A stretch of DNA of 64,000 nucleotides, taken from positions 1,488,190 through 1,552,189 of the forward strand of contig NZ_CP012600.1 of NCBI RefSeq assembly GCF_001278705.1, written 5' to 3'. A program made the translations under genes and the position numbers. This document shows, piece by piece, positions 1 through 8,987 of this stretch. Numbering within the stretch: the first letter of the stretch is position 1; every line of letters begins with the position of its first letter. The notes under the pieces were generated by a model. That model saw only the letters and a program-made list of their open reading frames with translations, had not been told where the DNA came from and did no database searches. Source of the DNA: Bacillus gobiensis. GTDB taxonomy: Bacteria; Bacillota; Bacilli; Bacillales; Bacillaceae.

Positions 1-20
1 GGGCAGGATTTAATCATTCA

Positions 21-71
21 CTAAAACTCAGCTCAACTCATTCTCAACTACCCTATGCTAATCTCATACTA
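21..71 (-). promoter_or_regulatory. trp operon leader: TRAP-binding (G/U)AG repeat array
   Basis: Read on the minus strand, ten GAG or TAG triplets follow one another with a period of 5-6 nt (plus-strand CTC/CTA at 69, 63, 58, 53, 48, 43, 37, 32, 27 and 21). This is the layout of the single-stranded RNA target that wraps around the 11-subunit trp RNA-binding attenuation protein in Bacillus trp leaders. More (G/U)AG triplets lie just upstream at 83-113. The array sits directly after aroH, where trpE should follow. The overlapping antiterminator/terminator hairpin and trpE must lie beyond the left edge. The repeats are seen directly; the function is inferred from the family. mtrB, encoding TRAP, lies at 7354-7584. 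Confidence 0.87.
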
Positions 72-112
72 TGTGCTTATTACTCTAAACTAACTAATCT
101 TTAACTAACTCT

Positions 113-142
113 ATGGTAATATAATTCAATCTTTTCTGTCAA
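113..142 (-). promoter_or_regulatory. Candidate sigma-A promoter of the trp leader
   Basis: The minus strand carries a perfect -35 box TTGACA (142 to 137). It is followed after 18 nt by TACCAT (about 118 to 113), which matches the -10 consensus at four of six positions. Transcription would start just before the (G/U)AG array, giving the full-length attenuator leader. An internal trp promoter between aroH and trpE is known from B. subtilis. The -10 assignment is the weaker half. Confidence 0.6.
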
Positions 143-202
143 TTATTTTCTGTATCGCCTTAACAAGGCCTGGATTCCGTACTCACTGGAAAAAGATTTC
201 CA

Positions 203-234
203 CCCCTAGCTATTCTCTTTAGAATATGCAGGGG
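203..234. repeat. Imperfect inverted repeat between aroH and the trp promoter
   Basis: CCCC (203-206) and TATTCT (211-216) are mirrored by AGAATA (221-226) and GGGG (231-234), with a small symmetric internal loop. The structure lies in the 3' untranslated stretch after aroH. No U-run follows on the minus strand, so it is not a classical terminator. It may be an RNA-stability or processing element. Nothing else is evident between 143 and 319. Confidence 0.4.
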
Positions 235-319
235 ATGATAGCTTTGCCAATCAGCCGGATTAAAATAATGACTAAACCGCAGATGTCCTGTTTCAATGCC
301 TTGGGCGCAAACGTCCCAT

Positions 320-682
320 TCACTTTATTAAGTCAGGCCGTAATGAAACTGCCTTTCCTAAATATTCATGCTTAACTTCATCTTGCTTCAGTTCGGTTTC
401 GGCTGTCAGCATGACTCTGATACACTTCTTCAACCCGGATTCGACATCTATTTCCTGCATGCACATGACAGGAACGTGCTCCCAGCCGCTAAATTCCCTG
501 ACGACCTTGGCGGGGAATCCTGCATGCAAGTCGGGTGTCGCTGTGAAGATAATGTGCACCACGTGATCTGGTTTAATATTATTTTTTTCTATCATATTTC
601 TAATTAACTCTTTTGTTTTTACGATCATTTCTTGATCTGTATCTTCTTCTAATGTCGTGGCTCCCCGAAATCCGCGTATCAT
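320..682 (-). CDS. aroH: Chorismate mutase (AroH type)
   Basis: Monofunctional chorismate mutase of the trimeric AroH fold, converting chorismate to prephenate for phenylalanine and tyrosine. The 120-residue product opens [10 protein letters not shown], containing the active-site arginine of the family. The conserved [11 protein letters not shown] block carries the catalytic Cys/Glu region, and KCIRVMLT carries the second arginine. The start at 682 is chosen over an upstream ATG at 706. It has GGAGGG nine bases ahead, gives the B. subtilis N-terminus, and forms an ATGA overlap with the aroB stop, implying translational coupling. It is the last gene of aroF-aroB-aroH before the trp leader. Confidence 0.95.
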   Translation of the reverse strand: MIRGFRGATTLEEDTDQEMIVKTKELIRNMIEKNNIKPDHVVHIIFTATPDLHAGFPAKVVREFSGWEHVPVMCMQEIDVESGLKKCIRVMLTAETELKQDEVKHEYLGKAVSLRPDLIK

Positions 683-1770
683 CTTGAGGTACCCTCCAAT
701 CTCCATTGGTCAAGCAATTCGGCTGCTTCTTCCTTCTCGATAGAAAATAGCTGTGGATGACCGATCTCAGTTAACAGCACGAATTGAATAATTCCTCCGA
801 CGGTTTTCTTATCGTTCATCATCCGATTGATTAATGAATCGGTTTTAATTTCTTTGTTAATAGACGTCGGATAGCCAAGCTTTTTAAGCCATTTCAAATA
901 GCTGGAATAATCACAGTCAAGCCCTGCCTTTTTCTCACTTAAATACAGCGCAAATAACATTCCCATCGCCACTCCATCCCCATGGCTGATCTCGCCGTAG
1001 CCATACTCCGCTTCAACGGCATGCCCAAGCGTATGGCCAAAATTCAGGAACGCACGAATGCCTTTCTCCTTTTCATCATTTGCGACCACAGAGCTCTTCA
1101 CTTCTATTCCTTTATAGATCATTTCACTGAGCTGGCTGCTAGTTAAACCGGCAATGCTGTATGTCTCCATCAGTTGAAGAAGAAACTGTTCGTCACTGAT
1201 AAATGCATGCTTGATTACCTCTGCAAAACCTGACCTCATTTCAGCTTCAGGCAGCGTGGACAACAGCTCTGTATCATAAATGACGGCCTTCGGCTGATGA
1301 AAAGAACCGATTAGATTCTTACCGAGCGGATGATTTATGGCAACCTTTCCACCAACTGCGCTGTCATGGGCAAGCAGCGTCGTCGGAATTTGCACGTAAG
1401 GAATTCCTCTCATAAATGTCGCTGCAACAAAGCCGGCAAGATCTCCGACAACTCCTCCGCCAAGCGCAACGACACACGAGGATCGGTCCATGTGAAATTG
1501 AATTGCATCTGTCTGGAGCTGATGATAACATTCCAATGACTTGGACTGCTCGCCGCTCGGAACGACAGCCTTCTTCACAGGCCATTTTTCCGCCAACACT
1601 TGATAGATTTGCTCGCTGTATAACCTGTCTACCTTCTCATCTGTAATGAGAAGAATACGCGTCGGTGAAAAACCGGTTATTTCAGACATCAACTTTGACG
1701 TTTTTTTACGAATGCCTTCGCCTATATAGACCTGGTATGGTTCCTTTGTTTTCACATCGAGGATTTTCAT
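679..1770 (-). CDS. aroB: 3-dehydroquinate synthase
   Basis: NAD-dependent, metal-requiring cyclisation of DAHP to 3-dehydroquinate, the second shikimate-pathway step, in the cytoplasm. The 363 residues match the family length. The NAD-binding core shows VPSGEQSKS and the glycine-rich [21 protein letters not shown] segment. The metal-site histidines lie in [15 protein letters not shown] and the later HGDGVAMGM stretch. The start is one base downstream of the aroF stop, with GAGGA as ribosome binding site. It is co-transcribed with aroF and aroH. Confidence 0.97.
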   Translation of the reverse strand: MKILDVKTKEPYQVYIGEGIRKKTSKLMSEITGFSPTRILLITDEKVDRLYSEQIYQVLAEKWPVKKAVVPSGEQSKSLECYHQLQTDAIQFHMDRSSCVVALGGGVVGDLAGFVAATFMRGIPYVQIPTTLLAHDSAVGGKVAINHPLGKNLIGSFHQPKAVIYDTELLSTLPEAEMRSGFAEVIKHAFISDEQFLLQLMETYSIAGLTSSQLSEMIYKGIEVKSSVVANDEKEKGIRAFLNFGHTLGHAVEAEYGYGEISHGDGVAMGMLFALYLSEKKAGLDCDYSSYLKWLKKLGYPTSINKEIKTDSLINRMMNDKKTVGGIIQFVLLTEIGHPQLFSIEKEEAAELLDQWRLEGTSR

Positions 1771-1771
1771 T

Positions 1772-2944
1772 TTAGAATTTCCTCGCCCATTCTCTCATTG
1801 CCTCTACGTTTTCTGAAATAAGATCCATTCGATCAACACCGAATTGCTCAACGATGCTCGATGCGATTTCCCACGCGACCACCGCTTCAGCAACTACGCT
1901 CGCTGCCGGCACAGCACAGCTGTCGGATCGTTCGATGCTTGCGGAAAATGGCTCTTTCGATTCAATGTCAACGCTTTTTAACGGCTTATAAAGGGTTGGG
2001 ATCGGCTTCATCACACCGCGGACGACAATCGGCATCCCTGTTGACATGCCGCCTTCCAGACCGCCTAAACGATTTGTTGATCTCGTATACCCTTTCTCCT
2101 CATCCCATACGATTTCATCGTGTACTTCACTTCCGTTTTTCCGTGCAGCTTCAAAGCCGATGCCAAATTCTACGCCTTTGAAAGCGTTGATGCTCAGCAC
2201 TGCTCCGGCTAGTTTGCTGTCAAGCTTGCGGTCGTAATGGGTATAGCTTCCGACGCCGACCGGCATGCCTTCTACGATGACCTCAACGACTCCGCCAATG
2301 CTGTCTCCTGCTGCTTTCGCATCATCGATCGCTTTCATCATCTTGGCTTCTGCTTCTTCATCAAAGCAACGGACAGGTGAATTTTCAGTCACTTCTTTTA
2401 GTTCTTCAAGATTTGCGTACTCTGCTTTTTCAGCTTTAACTCCGCCGATTTCAAGAACATGGCCGGCAACGGTAATTCCTAATTCAGACAATATTTTTTT
2501 CGCAACGGCTCCCGCTGCCACGCGAATGGTCGTTTCCCTGGCAGATGAACGCTCCAACACGTTACGGATGTCACGGTGATTATACTTTATTGCACCATTT
2601 AAATCCGCATGTCCCGGCCGCGGACGCGAAATTTGCCGTTTCATCTCTTTTTCCTGTTCTTCCGTAATTGGCTCGGCACCCATTATTTTCGTCCAATGGG
2701 TCCAATCTTTATTTTCTACTACAAGAGCCACTGGCGATCCCAGCGTCTTTCCATGCCTGATTCCGCTCATGATTTGAACCTGGTCTTTTTCGATCTGCAT
2801 CCGTCTTCCGCGGCCATGACCCTTTTGCCTTCTGGATAATTCAAAGTTTATGTCTTCATTCGTTATGTATAGACCGGCAGGAACACCTTCTATAATTGCT
2901 GTTAATTGGGGACCGTGTGATTCTCCGGCTGTTAAGTATCTCAT
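1772..2944 (-). CDS. aroF: Chorismate synthase
   Basis: Catalyses the last shikimate step, EPSP to chorismate, using reduced FMN as cofactor. The 390 residues equal the B. subtilis AroF (AroC family) length. Visible signatures are GESHGPQ near residue 7, the [12 protein letters not shown] segment, the [16 protein letters not shown] block, and [18 protein letters not shown]. It is the first gene of the aro operon. GGGAG precedes the ATG by about nine bases. Chorismate made here feeds the trp operon to the left and menaquinone synthesis, whose menG gene is nearby. The symbol follows B. subtilis use; E. coli calls it aroC. Confidence 0.96.
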   Translation of the reverse strand: MRYLTAGESHGPQLTAIIEGVPAGLYITNEDINFELSRRQKGHGRGRRMQIEKDQVQIMSGIRHGKTLGSPVALVVENKDWTHWTKIMGAEPITEEQEKEMKRQISRPRPGHADLNGAIKYNHRDIRNVLERSSARETTIRVAAGAVAKKILSELGITVAGHVLEIGGVKAEKAEYANLEELKEVTENSPVRCFDEEAEAKMMKAIDDAKAAGDSIGGVVEVIVEGMPVGVGSYTHYDRKLDSKLAGAVLSINAFKGVEFGIGFEAARKNGSEVHDEIVWDEEKGYTRSTNRLGGLEGGMSTGMPIVVRGVMKPIPTLYKPLKSVDIESKEPFSASIERSDSCAVPAASVVAEAVVAWEIASSIVEQFGVDRMDLISENVEAMREWARKF

Positions 2945-3015
2945 GTCTTGTTTCTCCCTTCATTACATTAACGCTTTTAAGTAAAACTATATCATTGAAT
3001 CGAAAAAAAGTCATG

Positions 3016-3885
<870 letters not shown>

Positions 3886-4001
3886 TTTGTTCTTTCGTTA
3901 CCCTTTGATTGCCATGGCCGCTTTTAGCATTGATTCCCCAGCATAACCATTAGACGTTTCCTATGACATAGTATACCTTCAATTGGCGTACACTGCGCAC
4001 G

Positions 4002-4034
4002 AAAAAAGAAAAAAATCAGCATTTTCAGCTGATT
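4002..4034 (-). terminator. Rho-independent terminator after ndk
   Basis: AATCAGC (4014-4020) and GCTGATT (4028-4034) form a 7 bp stem with a 7 nt loop. An A-rich plus-strand run (minus-strand U-run) follows at 4003-4013. It abuts the ndk stop codon. Confidence 0.85.
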
Positions 4035-4035
4035 T

Positions 4036-4485
4036 TTAGTAGACCCATTGATTCAACTCATTTTTATCTTCAATGAGATCTTCCGATTCAAAAAACAAAT
4101 TAATTTCCCGTTCTGCACTTTCAAAAGAATCTGAACCATGGATGATGTTTTTTCTGACGGCCATGCCGTAATCACCGCGGATCGTTCCCGGAAGAGCATC
4201 TTTCGGATTTGTTGAACCGATCATCTGCCTGGTAATTTCAACGACATTTTCGCCCTGCCACACCATTGCAAATACGGGGCCGGATGTTATAAATTCAACA
4301 AGGTCTTTAAAAAAAGGCTTGTCTTTATGTTCGGCATAATGCTGTTCAGCTGTATGTACTGGAATCCACATCAATTTTGCTGCGACTAACTGCAAACCCT
4401 TTCTTTCAAGCCTGGAGATGATCTCACCTACTAGCTGCCGCTTGACACCATCAGGTTTCACCATTAAAAAACTCTTGTTTTCCAT
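4036..4485 (-). CDS. ndk: Nucleoside diphosphate kinase
   Basis: Transfers the gamma-phosphate from ATP to nucleoside diphosphates by a phospho-histidine intermediate. The 149 residues begin [14 protein letters not shown]. They include the active-site block [16 protein letters not shown], with the phosphorylated histidine near residue 115. The ATG at 4485 is preferred to a GTG at 4494 because a GTGGAG site lies just upstream and the length then matches the family. The gene appears monocistronic, with its own promoter and terminator. Confidence 0.95.
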   Translation of the reverse strand: MENKSFLMVKPDGVKRQLVGEIISRLERKGLQLVAAKLMWIPVHTAEQHYAEHKDKPFFKDLVEFITSGPVFAMVWQGENVVEITRQMIGSTNPKDALPGTIRGDYGMAVRKNIIHGSDSFESAEREINLFFESEDLIEDKNELNQWVY

Positions 4486-4522
4486 TTTCTCCACCCCGCA
4501 AATTATGTATGTATTCTTTAAA

Positions 4523-4551
4523 ATCTTATCATTTTATAATGAAATTATCAA
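4523..4551 (-). promoter_or_regulatory. Candidate sigma-A promoter of ndk
   Basis: TTGATA (4551 to 4546), a 17 nt spacer and TAAGAT (4528 to 4523) lie 38 bases upstream of the ndk start. Directly upstream of the -35 is the perfect odd palindrome GCGCATAATGCGC (4553-4565), which could be a regulator site. Confidence 0.65.
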
Positions 4552-4579
4552 AGCGCATAATGCGCATGTTTCAATAAAT

Positions 4580-4643
4580 GAGGAATTCGGCGCATAGGAT
4601 GTGCTGGTGAAGGCGTTGCAGCAGAACACCTAAAGTAACAGCC
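4580..4643 (+). repeat. Degenerate intergenic repeat, copy 2
   Basis: This copy contains GGATGTGCTGGTGAAGGCG followed by TTGCAGCAGA. It aligns with the copies at 3808 and 10675. The plus-strand frame reads D-V-L-V-K-A-L-Q-Q before a stop. It lies between hepT and ndk, a 250-base stretch otherwise occupied only by the ndk promoter. Confidence 0.4.
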
Positions 4644-4737
4644 ATCGTAAATACACCCACTGATTGTTAATGATCCCTCCTAAGACCTATACGATAGCAA
4701 GCATAGAAGCGGGGATTAATGAAAATAACCAGGCTGT

Positions 4738-5700
4738 TTACGATTTTCTTTTTCCGATATACTTAGCAATGGATCGCAAAGAAGTTCTCGCCCGATTTTT
4801 CGGCAAAAGCTGCAGCTGGCGAAATGCTTTTTTTAAATATAGATCACTAATGGCAAGCGATTTCTCAATTGCATCTGTTTGATTGATTCTATCAATGACA
4901 GGCATAAGCTGTTCATATCCCGTTTCTTCGGATATGTTATTCAACATAGCTGCTATATCGGGATTCTTTCTTGCCAGAAGTACTGGCAGTGTAACATTCC
5001 CTTGCAACAGATCCCCTCCGACAGGCTTCCCCAATTCTGCTTCACTCGAAGTAAAATCAAGTACATCGTCGACGATCTGGTAGGACATTCCAACGTAATA
5101 CCCGAACCAATATAACGTTTCGTGCGTTTTCTTATCCGCCCCTGATGCAATAGCCCCCAGCTGGCAGCTGGCAGCAATCAATACTGCTGTTTTACGTTTG
5201 ATTCTTCGCAAATAGGTTCGAAACGACTGCTCCATATTGTATTTATCCTTGATTTGTTCAATTTCGCCCAGGCACACTTCAACGATCGTTTTTGAAAGAA
5301 TTTCATGAGCGGCAGGCTCTTTTATCTTCGTCATAAATTCTAGAGATCTGGCGAATAAATAATCCCCTGTATACATAGCGATTCGGTTATCCCATTTCGC
5401 CTTTATCGTTGGCTTGCCTCTTCTTAATTCGGCATCGTCAATGACATCATCGTGTACTAACGAAGCCATATGAATGAGCTCGAGCGCTACTGCTACATGC
5501 TTTATCCTGTGAATATCGTATTCTCCGAACATTCCAGAAAGCAAAACAAAAACTGGTCGAATTCTTTTTCCACCAGCCTGCAGCAAATGAAGCCCTGCTT
5601 CACTCAATAAAGAATAATCGGATTGGACGGTACGCTCCAGCTCCTTCTCAATTAAATCAATATCTTCGTTTAAAAAAGAATATAAGCTATTAAATTTCAT
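4738..5700 (-). CDS. hepT: Heptaprenyl diphosphate synthase component II
   Basis: Catalytic subunit of the two-component heptaprenyl diphosphate synthase that makes the C35 side chain of menaquinone-7. The 320 residues carry the trans-prenyltransferase signatures GGKRIRP, the first aspartate-rich motif HDDVIDDAELRRG and the second, DDVLDF. The ATG at 5700 with AGGGTG upstream is preferred to a GTG at 5709. It is the last gene of hepS-menG-hepT, all about 20 bases apart or less. HepS supplies the partner subunit. Confidence 0.95.
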   Translation of the reverse strand: MKFNSLYSFLNEDIDLIEKELERTVQSDYSLLSEAGLHLLQAGGKRIRPVFVLLSGMFGEYDIHRIKHVAVALELIHMASLVHDDVIDDAELRRGKPTIKAKWDNRIAMYTGDYLFARSLEFMTKIKEPAAHEILSKTIVEVCLGEIEQIKDKYNMEQSFRTYLRRIKRKTAVLIAASCQLGAIASGADKKTHETLYWFGYYVGMSYQIVDDVLDFTSSEAELGKPVGGDLLQGNVTLPVLLARKNPDIAAMLNNISEETGYEQLMPVIDRINQTDAIEKSLAISDLYLKKAFRQLQLLPKNRARTSLRSIAKYIGKRKS

Positions 5701-5721
5701 TTTCGTCACCCTAATGCTTCA

Positions 5722-6429
5722 TTATTCATCCTTCCAGCCGATATGCGTTGCAGCAACACCACCGGTAAACGAATGGTAGTTTACACGTTTCAGCCCCGCT
5801 TCTTCGAAAAGGTCTGCAAGCTCACTCATACCCGGAAAATTTCGTGCTGATTCCTGAAGCCATGAGTATTCGGCGTAGCTTTTAGCAAACATTTTTCCAA
5901 ACATAGGCATTATGTATTTGAAATAAAAAAAATAGAGCTGTTTGAAGCCGATGAGTGTAGGCTGAGAGGTTTCCAGACAGACGATTTGCCCTCCCGGCTT
6001 AGCTACTCTGGCCATTTCTTTAAGAACTGTGAGATAATCAGGAACGTTTCTCAGACCGAAACCAATCGTCACGTAATCAAATGTGTGATCAGGAAAAGGG
6101 AGTTCCATCGCATTCCCATGAAGCAAATCAGCTTGGGTTAAGCCTTCATTTTTTATTTTTTGCCGGCCGATGCTCAGCATGTTTTTGCTGAAATCCAGTC
6201 CGACAACTTTCCCATTCTTTCCAACTGCCCGAGCAAGATCTAATGTCCAGTCTCCTGTTCCGCAGCACACATCCAAAGCTTTGGCTCCTTGTTGGACGTT
6301 CATGATTTTCATTGTACGATCCCGCCATTTTTTGTGCTGCTTAAAGCTGATCACCGAATTCATGCGGTCATAATTTTTGTATATTTTTTCAAAAACGCCG
6401 TGAACTCTCTCTTCTTTAGACTGCTGCAT
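5722..6429 (-). CDS. menG: Demethylmenaquinone methyltransferase
   Basis: SAM-dependent C-methyltransferase for the last menaquinone step (UbiE/MenG family, called menH or menG in B. subtilis). The 235 residues start [21 protein letters not shown]. They show the SAM motif [16 protein letters not shown], the family block [14 protein letters not shown] and the C-terminal [11 protein letters not shown]. The start at 6429, four bases after the hepS stop, restores the B. subtilis N-terminus; the upstream extension lacks family similarity. It is sandwiched between the two heptaprenyl synthase subunits, so chain synthesis and ring methylation are co-expressed. Confidence 0.95.
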   Translation of the reverse strand: MQQSKEERVHGVFEKIYKNYDRMNSVISFKQHKKWRDRTMKIMNVQQGAKALDVCCGTGDWTLDLARAVGKNGKVVGLDFSKNMLSIGRQKIKNEGLTQADLLHGNAMELPFPDHTFDYVTIGFGLRNVPDYLTVLKEMARVAKPGGQIVCLETSQPTLIGFKQLYFFYFKYIMPMFGKMFAKSYAEYSWLQESARNFPGMSELADLFEEAGLKRVNYHSFTGGVAATHIGWKDE

Positions 6430-6433
6430 AGCT

Positions 6434-7207
6434 CTACCCTTCTTCCACTTTCTGATGATACGTCCAAAGCTCCTGTTTAATGGCATTCAGCCTATCAATT
6501 AAAGAGGTTTGAATAAGAGGTTTATTTGATAATAATTCTTTGATTGAAGCCACAGCTATATTGTATCTCGAATCCTTAATTTCATGCTGATTCTCATGAT
6601 CGGAAAAATATGAGGAATTGGGAGATTCGCCACCAAGAGGCTTAAATAGCTTAGGATCGCTCATAATTCGTTTATAGACTAGAAAATCATTGGCAATGAC
6701 ATTCCAGCTTGGTATTTTCAAATGCTCGGCAATATATTTAAATAAAGCCGATTCAATGTTTCCCAGGCTTGAAAAGAAAGCATTAAGATCATTTATGGAG
6801 CGGTCATACAGACGGACTTTGTGTTCATTAATTTCTTTAATGGCAGTTGCGAGAGTTCGAATCATGAAAATATCCTTCATGTCTGAAAGCAAAGAATAAT
6901 ATAATCCGCTAAAGTAATCTCCTGCCAAAACAGTTAATTGCCGGTTCTTTTGGTCGTCCAACGCAAGAGCCGTTTCCGTATTCACATCTTCATGGGTATC
7001 AAGGGCAATCTGGACGAGCATGGCTGTAATAATATAATTTTCTTTATCCGCCTCTGCCAGCACACTTTCTTCAAACAAAGCATGAAAAAGAAACAGTTTA
7101 TCCCGATCCACTTTAGGCGCTGGCAGGTTCTTGGCTAAATATGGATGAGACAGCTTTTTGTTTAATTTCTTTTCTAATTCAAAAATATTCTTATCGATGT
7201 CATGCAA
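6434..7207 (-). CDS. hepS: Heptaprenyl diphosphate synthase component I
   Basis: Small regulatory subunit of heptaprenyl diphosphate synthase, needed with HepT for activity. The 257 residues keep the conserved segments [62 protein letters not shown] and the C-terminal YHQKVEEG. The start is a TTG at 7207 with AAGGGTGAT upstream; no in-frame ATG fits. The middle third is much more diverged from B. subtilis than either end, as usual for this subunit. First gene of the hepS-menG-hepT operon. Confidence 0.92.
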   Translation of the reverse strand: MHDIDKNIFELEKKLNKKLSHPYLAKNLPAPKVDRDKLFLFHALFEESVLAEADKENYIITAMLVQIALDTHEDVNTETALALDDQKNRQLTVLAGDYFSGLYYSLLSDMKDIFMIRTLATAIKEINEHKVRLYDRSINDLNAFFSSLGNIESALFKYIAEHLKIPSWNVIANDFLVYKRIMSDPKLFKPLGGESPNSSYFSDHENQHEIKDSRYNIAVASIKELLSNKPLIQTSLIDRLNAIKQELWTYHQKVEEG

Positions 7208-7353
7208 AAGATATCACCCTTGTCCCAGAATTACACTTGATGTCAGCCAAATAAGTATCGTACATGTTAGTAAACAAGAGATATTATAGCATAATGCTCT
7301 CCCTTTGGCTGATTAGAAAGTGGAATCATTGTTTGATTCCTTATTCAATGTTG

Positions 7354-7584
7354 TTATTTTTTCGCATCACTGCTTATTTCACCATGGGAGGTTTGGATGA
7401 ACGCTTCACCTCTGACCTTTATCGCAGAAGTATGTTCTGTGAATTGCGCAATGATCACTTCTCCTTTATCCAGCTTTTCTGAATGGTGAAATCTGGTGTC
7501 CGCCCCTCTTGTTAATCCTATTACGTTTACTCCATCTTGCATCGCCTTTATTACAATATAATCAGCAAGAGGCTTATTATTCAT
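7354..7584 (-). CDS. mtrB: Trp RNA-binding attenuation protein TRAP
   Basis: Forms an 11-mer ring that, when loaded with tryptophan, binds (G/U)AG repeats. It thereby terminates trp operon transcription and blocks translation of other trp genes. The 76 residues keep the tryptophan pocket ([12 protein letters not shown]) and the RNA-contact lysines and arginine in [27 protein letters not shown]. It is the second gene of folE-mtrB, 20 bases after folE. Its own target array is at 21-71. Confidence 0.97.
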   Translation of the reverse strand: MNNKPLADYIVIKAMQDGVNVIGLTRGADTRFHHSEKLDKGEVIIAQFTEHTSAIKVRGEAFIQTSHGEISSDAKK

Positions 7585-7604
7585 AGATTTGACACCTCTA
7601 TCTC

Positions 7605-8171
7605 TTAATTATTAATCAGACTGAGCACTTCCGACCTTGCAGCCACATCATCTCTGAATGTTCCTCTGACTGCAGAGGTAATCGTTTTCGATCCGGGCTT
7701 TTTAACTCCGCGCATTGTCATGCACATATGCTCCGCTTCTACAACCACCATCACTCCATGAGGATCGAGAGTATCTAAAATGCTGTCTGCAATCGTCGAC
7801 GTGATCCGTTCCTGAAGCTGCGGCCGTTTGGCAACAGCATCCACCGCCCGGGCAAGCTTGCTTAATCCAGTCACTTTTCCTCCTCTTGGAATATATGCAA
7901 CATGCGCTTTACCAAAGAAAGGAACCAGGTGATGCTCGCACATTGAATAGAAAGGAATATCCTTCACTAATACAAGCTCTTCATGCTCTTCGCCAAAAAT
8001 GGTTTGAAAATGTTCTTTCGGATCTTCATTAAGCCCGGAAAAAACTTCTCTGTACATTTTGGCAACTCTCTTAGGAGTATCTTCTAAACCTTCTCTGTTA
8101 GGGTCTTCACCAATTGCTTCTAATATTTGCCGAACGGCAAGCTCTATTTTTTCTATATTCATTTCGTTCAT
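7605..8171 (-). CDS. folE: GTP cyclohydrolase I
   Basis: Opens the GTP ring to dihydroneopterin triphosphate, the first folate step (MtrA in B. subtilis). The 188 residues show [15 protein letters not shown], the zinc/substrate site [43 protein letters not shown], and [19 protein letters not shown] with the third zinc ligand. GGAGG stands six bases before the ATG at 8171. It is transcribed with mtrB, the mtrAB arrangement. Confidence 0.96.
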   Translation of the reverse strand: MNEMNIEKIELAVRQILEAIGEDPNREGLEDTPKRVAKMYREVFSGLNEDPKEHFQTIFGEEHEELVLVKDIPFYSMCEHHLVPFFGKAHVAYIPRGGKVTGLSKLARAVDAVAKRPQLQERITSTIADSILDTLDPHGVMVVVEAEHMCMTMRGVKKPGSKTITSAVRGTFRDDVAARSEVLSLINN

Positions 8172-8207
8172 CTACGTCCTCCAGCAATATTCGCTACATG
8201 TAATCAA

Positions 8208-8237
8208 ATACTAGCACAAAACAAGCTGTAAAATCAA
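8208..8237 (-). promoter_or_regulatory. Candidate promoter of folE-mtrB
   Basis: TTGATT (8237 to 8232), 18 nt, then TAGTAT (8213 to 8208) with a TGC extension before the -10. It lies 37 bases upstream of the folE start and just after the hbs terminator. Both hexamers match only four of six consensus bases. Confidence 0.45.
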
Positions 8238-8268
8238 AGTGTAAAGTTTTTTCTACCAGAAACTTATG

Positions 8269-8312
8269 TTTAAATAGAAAAGCCCCTCATAAAAGGGGCT
8301 TTTCTATTTAAA
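8269..8312 (-). terminator. Strong terminator after hbs
   Basis: A perfect 19 bp stem (8269-8287 with 8294-8312) has a core of AAAAGCCCCT/AGGGGCTTTT and a 6 nt loop. The A/T flanks make it symmetrical, so it could act in both directions. On the minus strand it closes the hbs transcript. Confidence 0.9.
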
Positions 8313-8317
8313 AATGG

Positions 8318-8342
8318 CGTGTATGTATGATTGTGGCATACA
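8318..8342 (-). other. Hairpin in the hbs 3' untranslated region
   Basis: GTGTATG and CATACAC flank an 11 nt loop between the hbs stop and its terminator. B. subtilis hbs mRNA is reported to be controlled through 5'/3' UTR interactions, so this hairpin may matter for stability. That link is inference. Confidence 0.35.
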
Positions 8343-8358
8343 CTTAAATTTTCCTGCT

Positions 8359-8637
8359 TTATTTTCCAGAAACAGCGTCTTTAAGCGCTTTACCAGGTTT
8401 GAAAGCAGGTACCTTGCTAGCTGGAATTTCGATTTCTTCACCTGTTTGCGGGTTACGTCCTTTACGTGCAGAGCGCTCGCGAACCTCAAAGTTACCGAAA
8501 CCGATGAGTTGAATCTTTTCACCACTTTTAAGTGCATCTAAAATTGTATCAAAAACAGAATCAACTGCTTTTGTAGCATCCTTTTTAGATAATTCACTTG
8601 CTTCTGCTACTGCGTTAATTAGTTCTGTCTTGTTCAT
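8359..8637 (-). CDS. hbs: DNA-binding protein HU (HBsu)
   Basis: Essential nucleoid-associated HU homodimer that bends and compacts DNA. The 92-residue protein is almost identical to B. subtilis HBsu: [20 protein letters not shown], the dimer core, the DNA-binding arm ([18 protein letters not shown]), and [15 protein letters not shown]. The ATG at 8637 follows an excellent GGGAGGAGGTG site. The GTG nine bases upstream lies inside that site and is rejected. A long structured leader precedes the gene, and strong terminators isolate it. Confidence 0.98.
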   Translation of the reverse strand: MNKTELINAVAEASELSKKDATKAVDSVFDTILDALKSGEKIQLIGFGNFEVRERSARKGRNPQTGEEIEIPASKVPAFKPGKALKDAVSGK

Positions 8638-8761
8638 GCCTTTCACCTCCTCCCAAAGATATGGGTATAAATTATCTTCATTTCTTCACAGTTCCGCCAG
8701 TTTCTATACCTCAACGCCAGAATTTTGTGAGTGAGAAAGAAAAAGGCATCGAAACTTACAT

Positions 8762-8812
8762 GAGAAATCTTCCCTACAAGGAATGTATATCCAAGGGAGT
8801 GAAGATTTTCTC
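8762..8812 (-). promoter_or_regulatory. Long hairpin in the hbs 5' leader
   Basis: GAGAAATCTTC (8762-8772) and GAAGATTTTCTC (8801-8812) pair with a single bulge. Inner CCT/AGG complementarity tightens the loop. It sits in the roughly 200 nt leader between the candidate promoter and the hbs start. Such a leader may set mRNA half-life or ribosome access. Confidence 0.45.
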
Positions 8813-8848
8813 TATGTAGAGTAACACATAAAAATGTGCATATCAAGC

Positions 8849-8878
8849 ATTTTAAAGGGTTGAACCCTTGTTGGTCAA
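8849..8878 (-). promoter_or_regulatory. Candidate hbs promoter with a palindrome in its spacer
   Basis: TTGACC (8878 to 8873), an 18 nt spacer and TAAAAT (8854 to 8849). The spacer contains the perfect palindrome AAGGGTTGAACCCTT (8855-8869), well placed for a regulator to block or remodel the promoter. The rest of 8638-8985 holds only the leader hairpin and the spoIVA terminator. Confidence 0.55.
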
Positions 8879-8949
8879 GGAATCCGACTCATTTTCCGAA
8901 CAAATATTCTTATTTTATCCAGAAGACTGTCTGCTTCTCTTCTGTCTTA

Positions 8950-8987
8950 AGAAATAGAAAAAGACCTCCTTCGATAAAAAGAGGTCT
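8950..8987 (-). terminator. Terminator after spoIVA
   Basis: AGACCTC (8962-8968) pairs with GAGGTCT (8981-8987). On the minus strand the stem is followed by a U-rich tail. The stem overlaps the spoIVA stop codon. Confidence 0.8.

Noticed and set aside
7322..7340. GGAATCA/TGATTCC hairpin between hepS and mtrB as a terminator
   Set aside because: No U-run follows it on the minus strand, and the T-rich side faces a strand with no gene.
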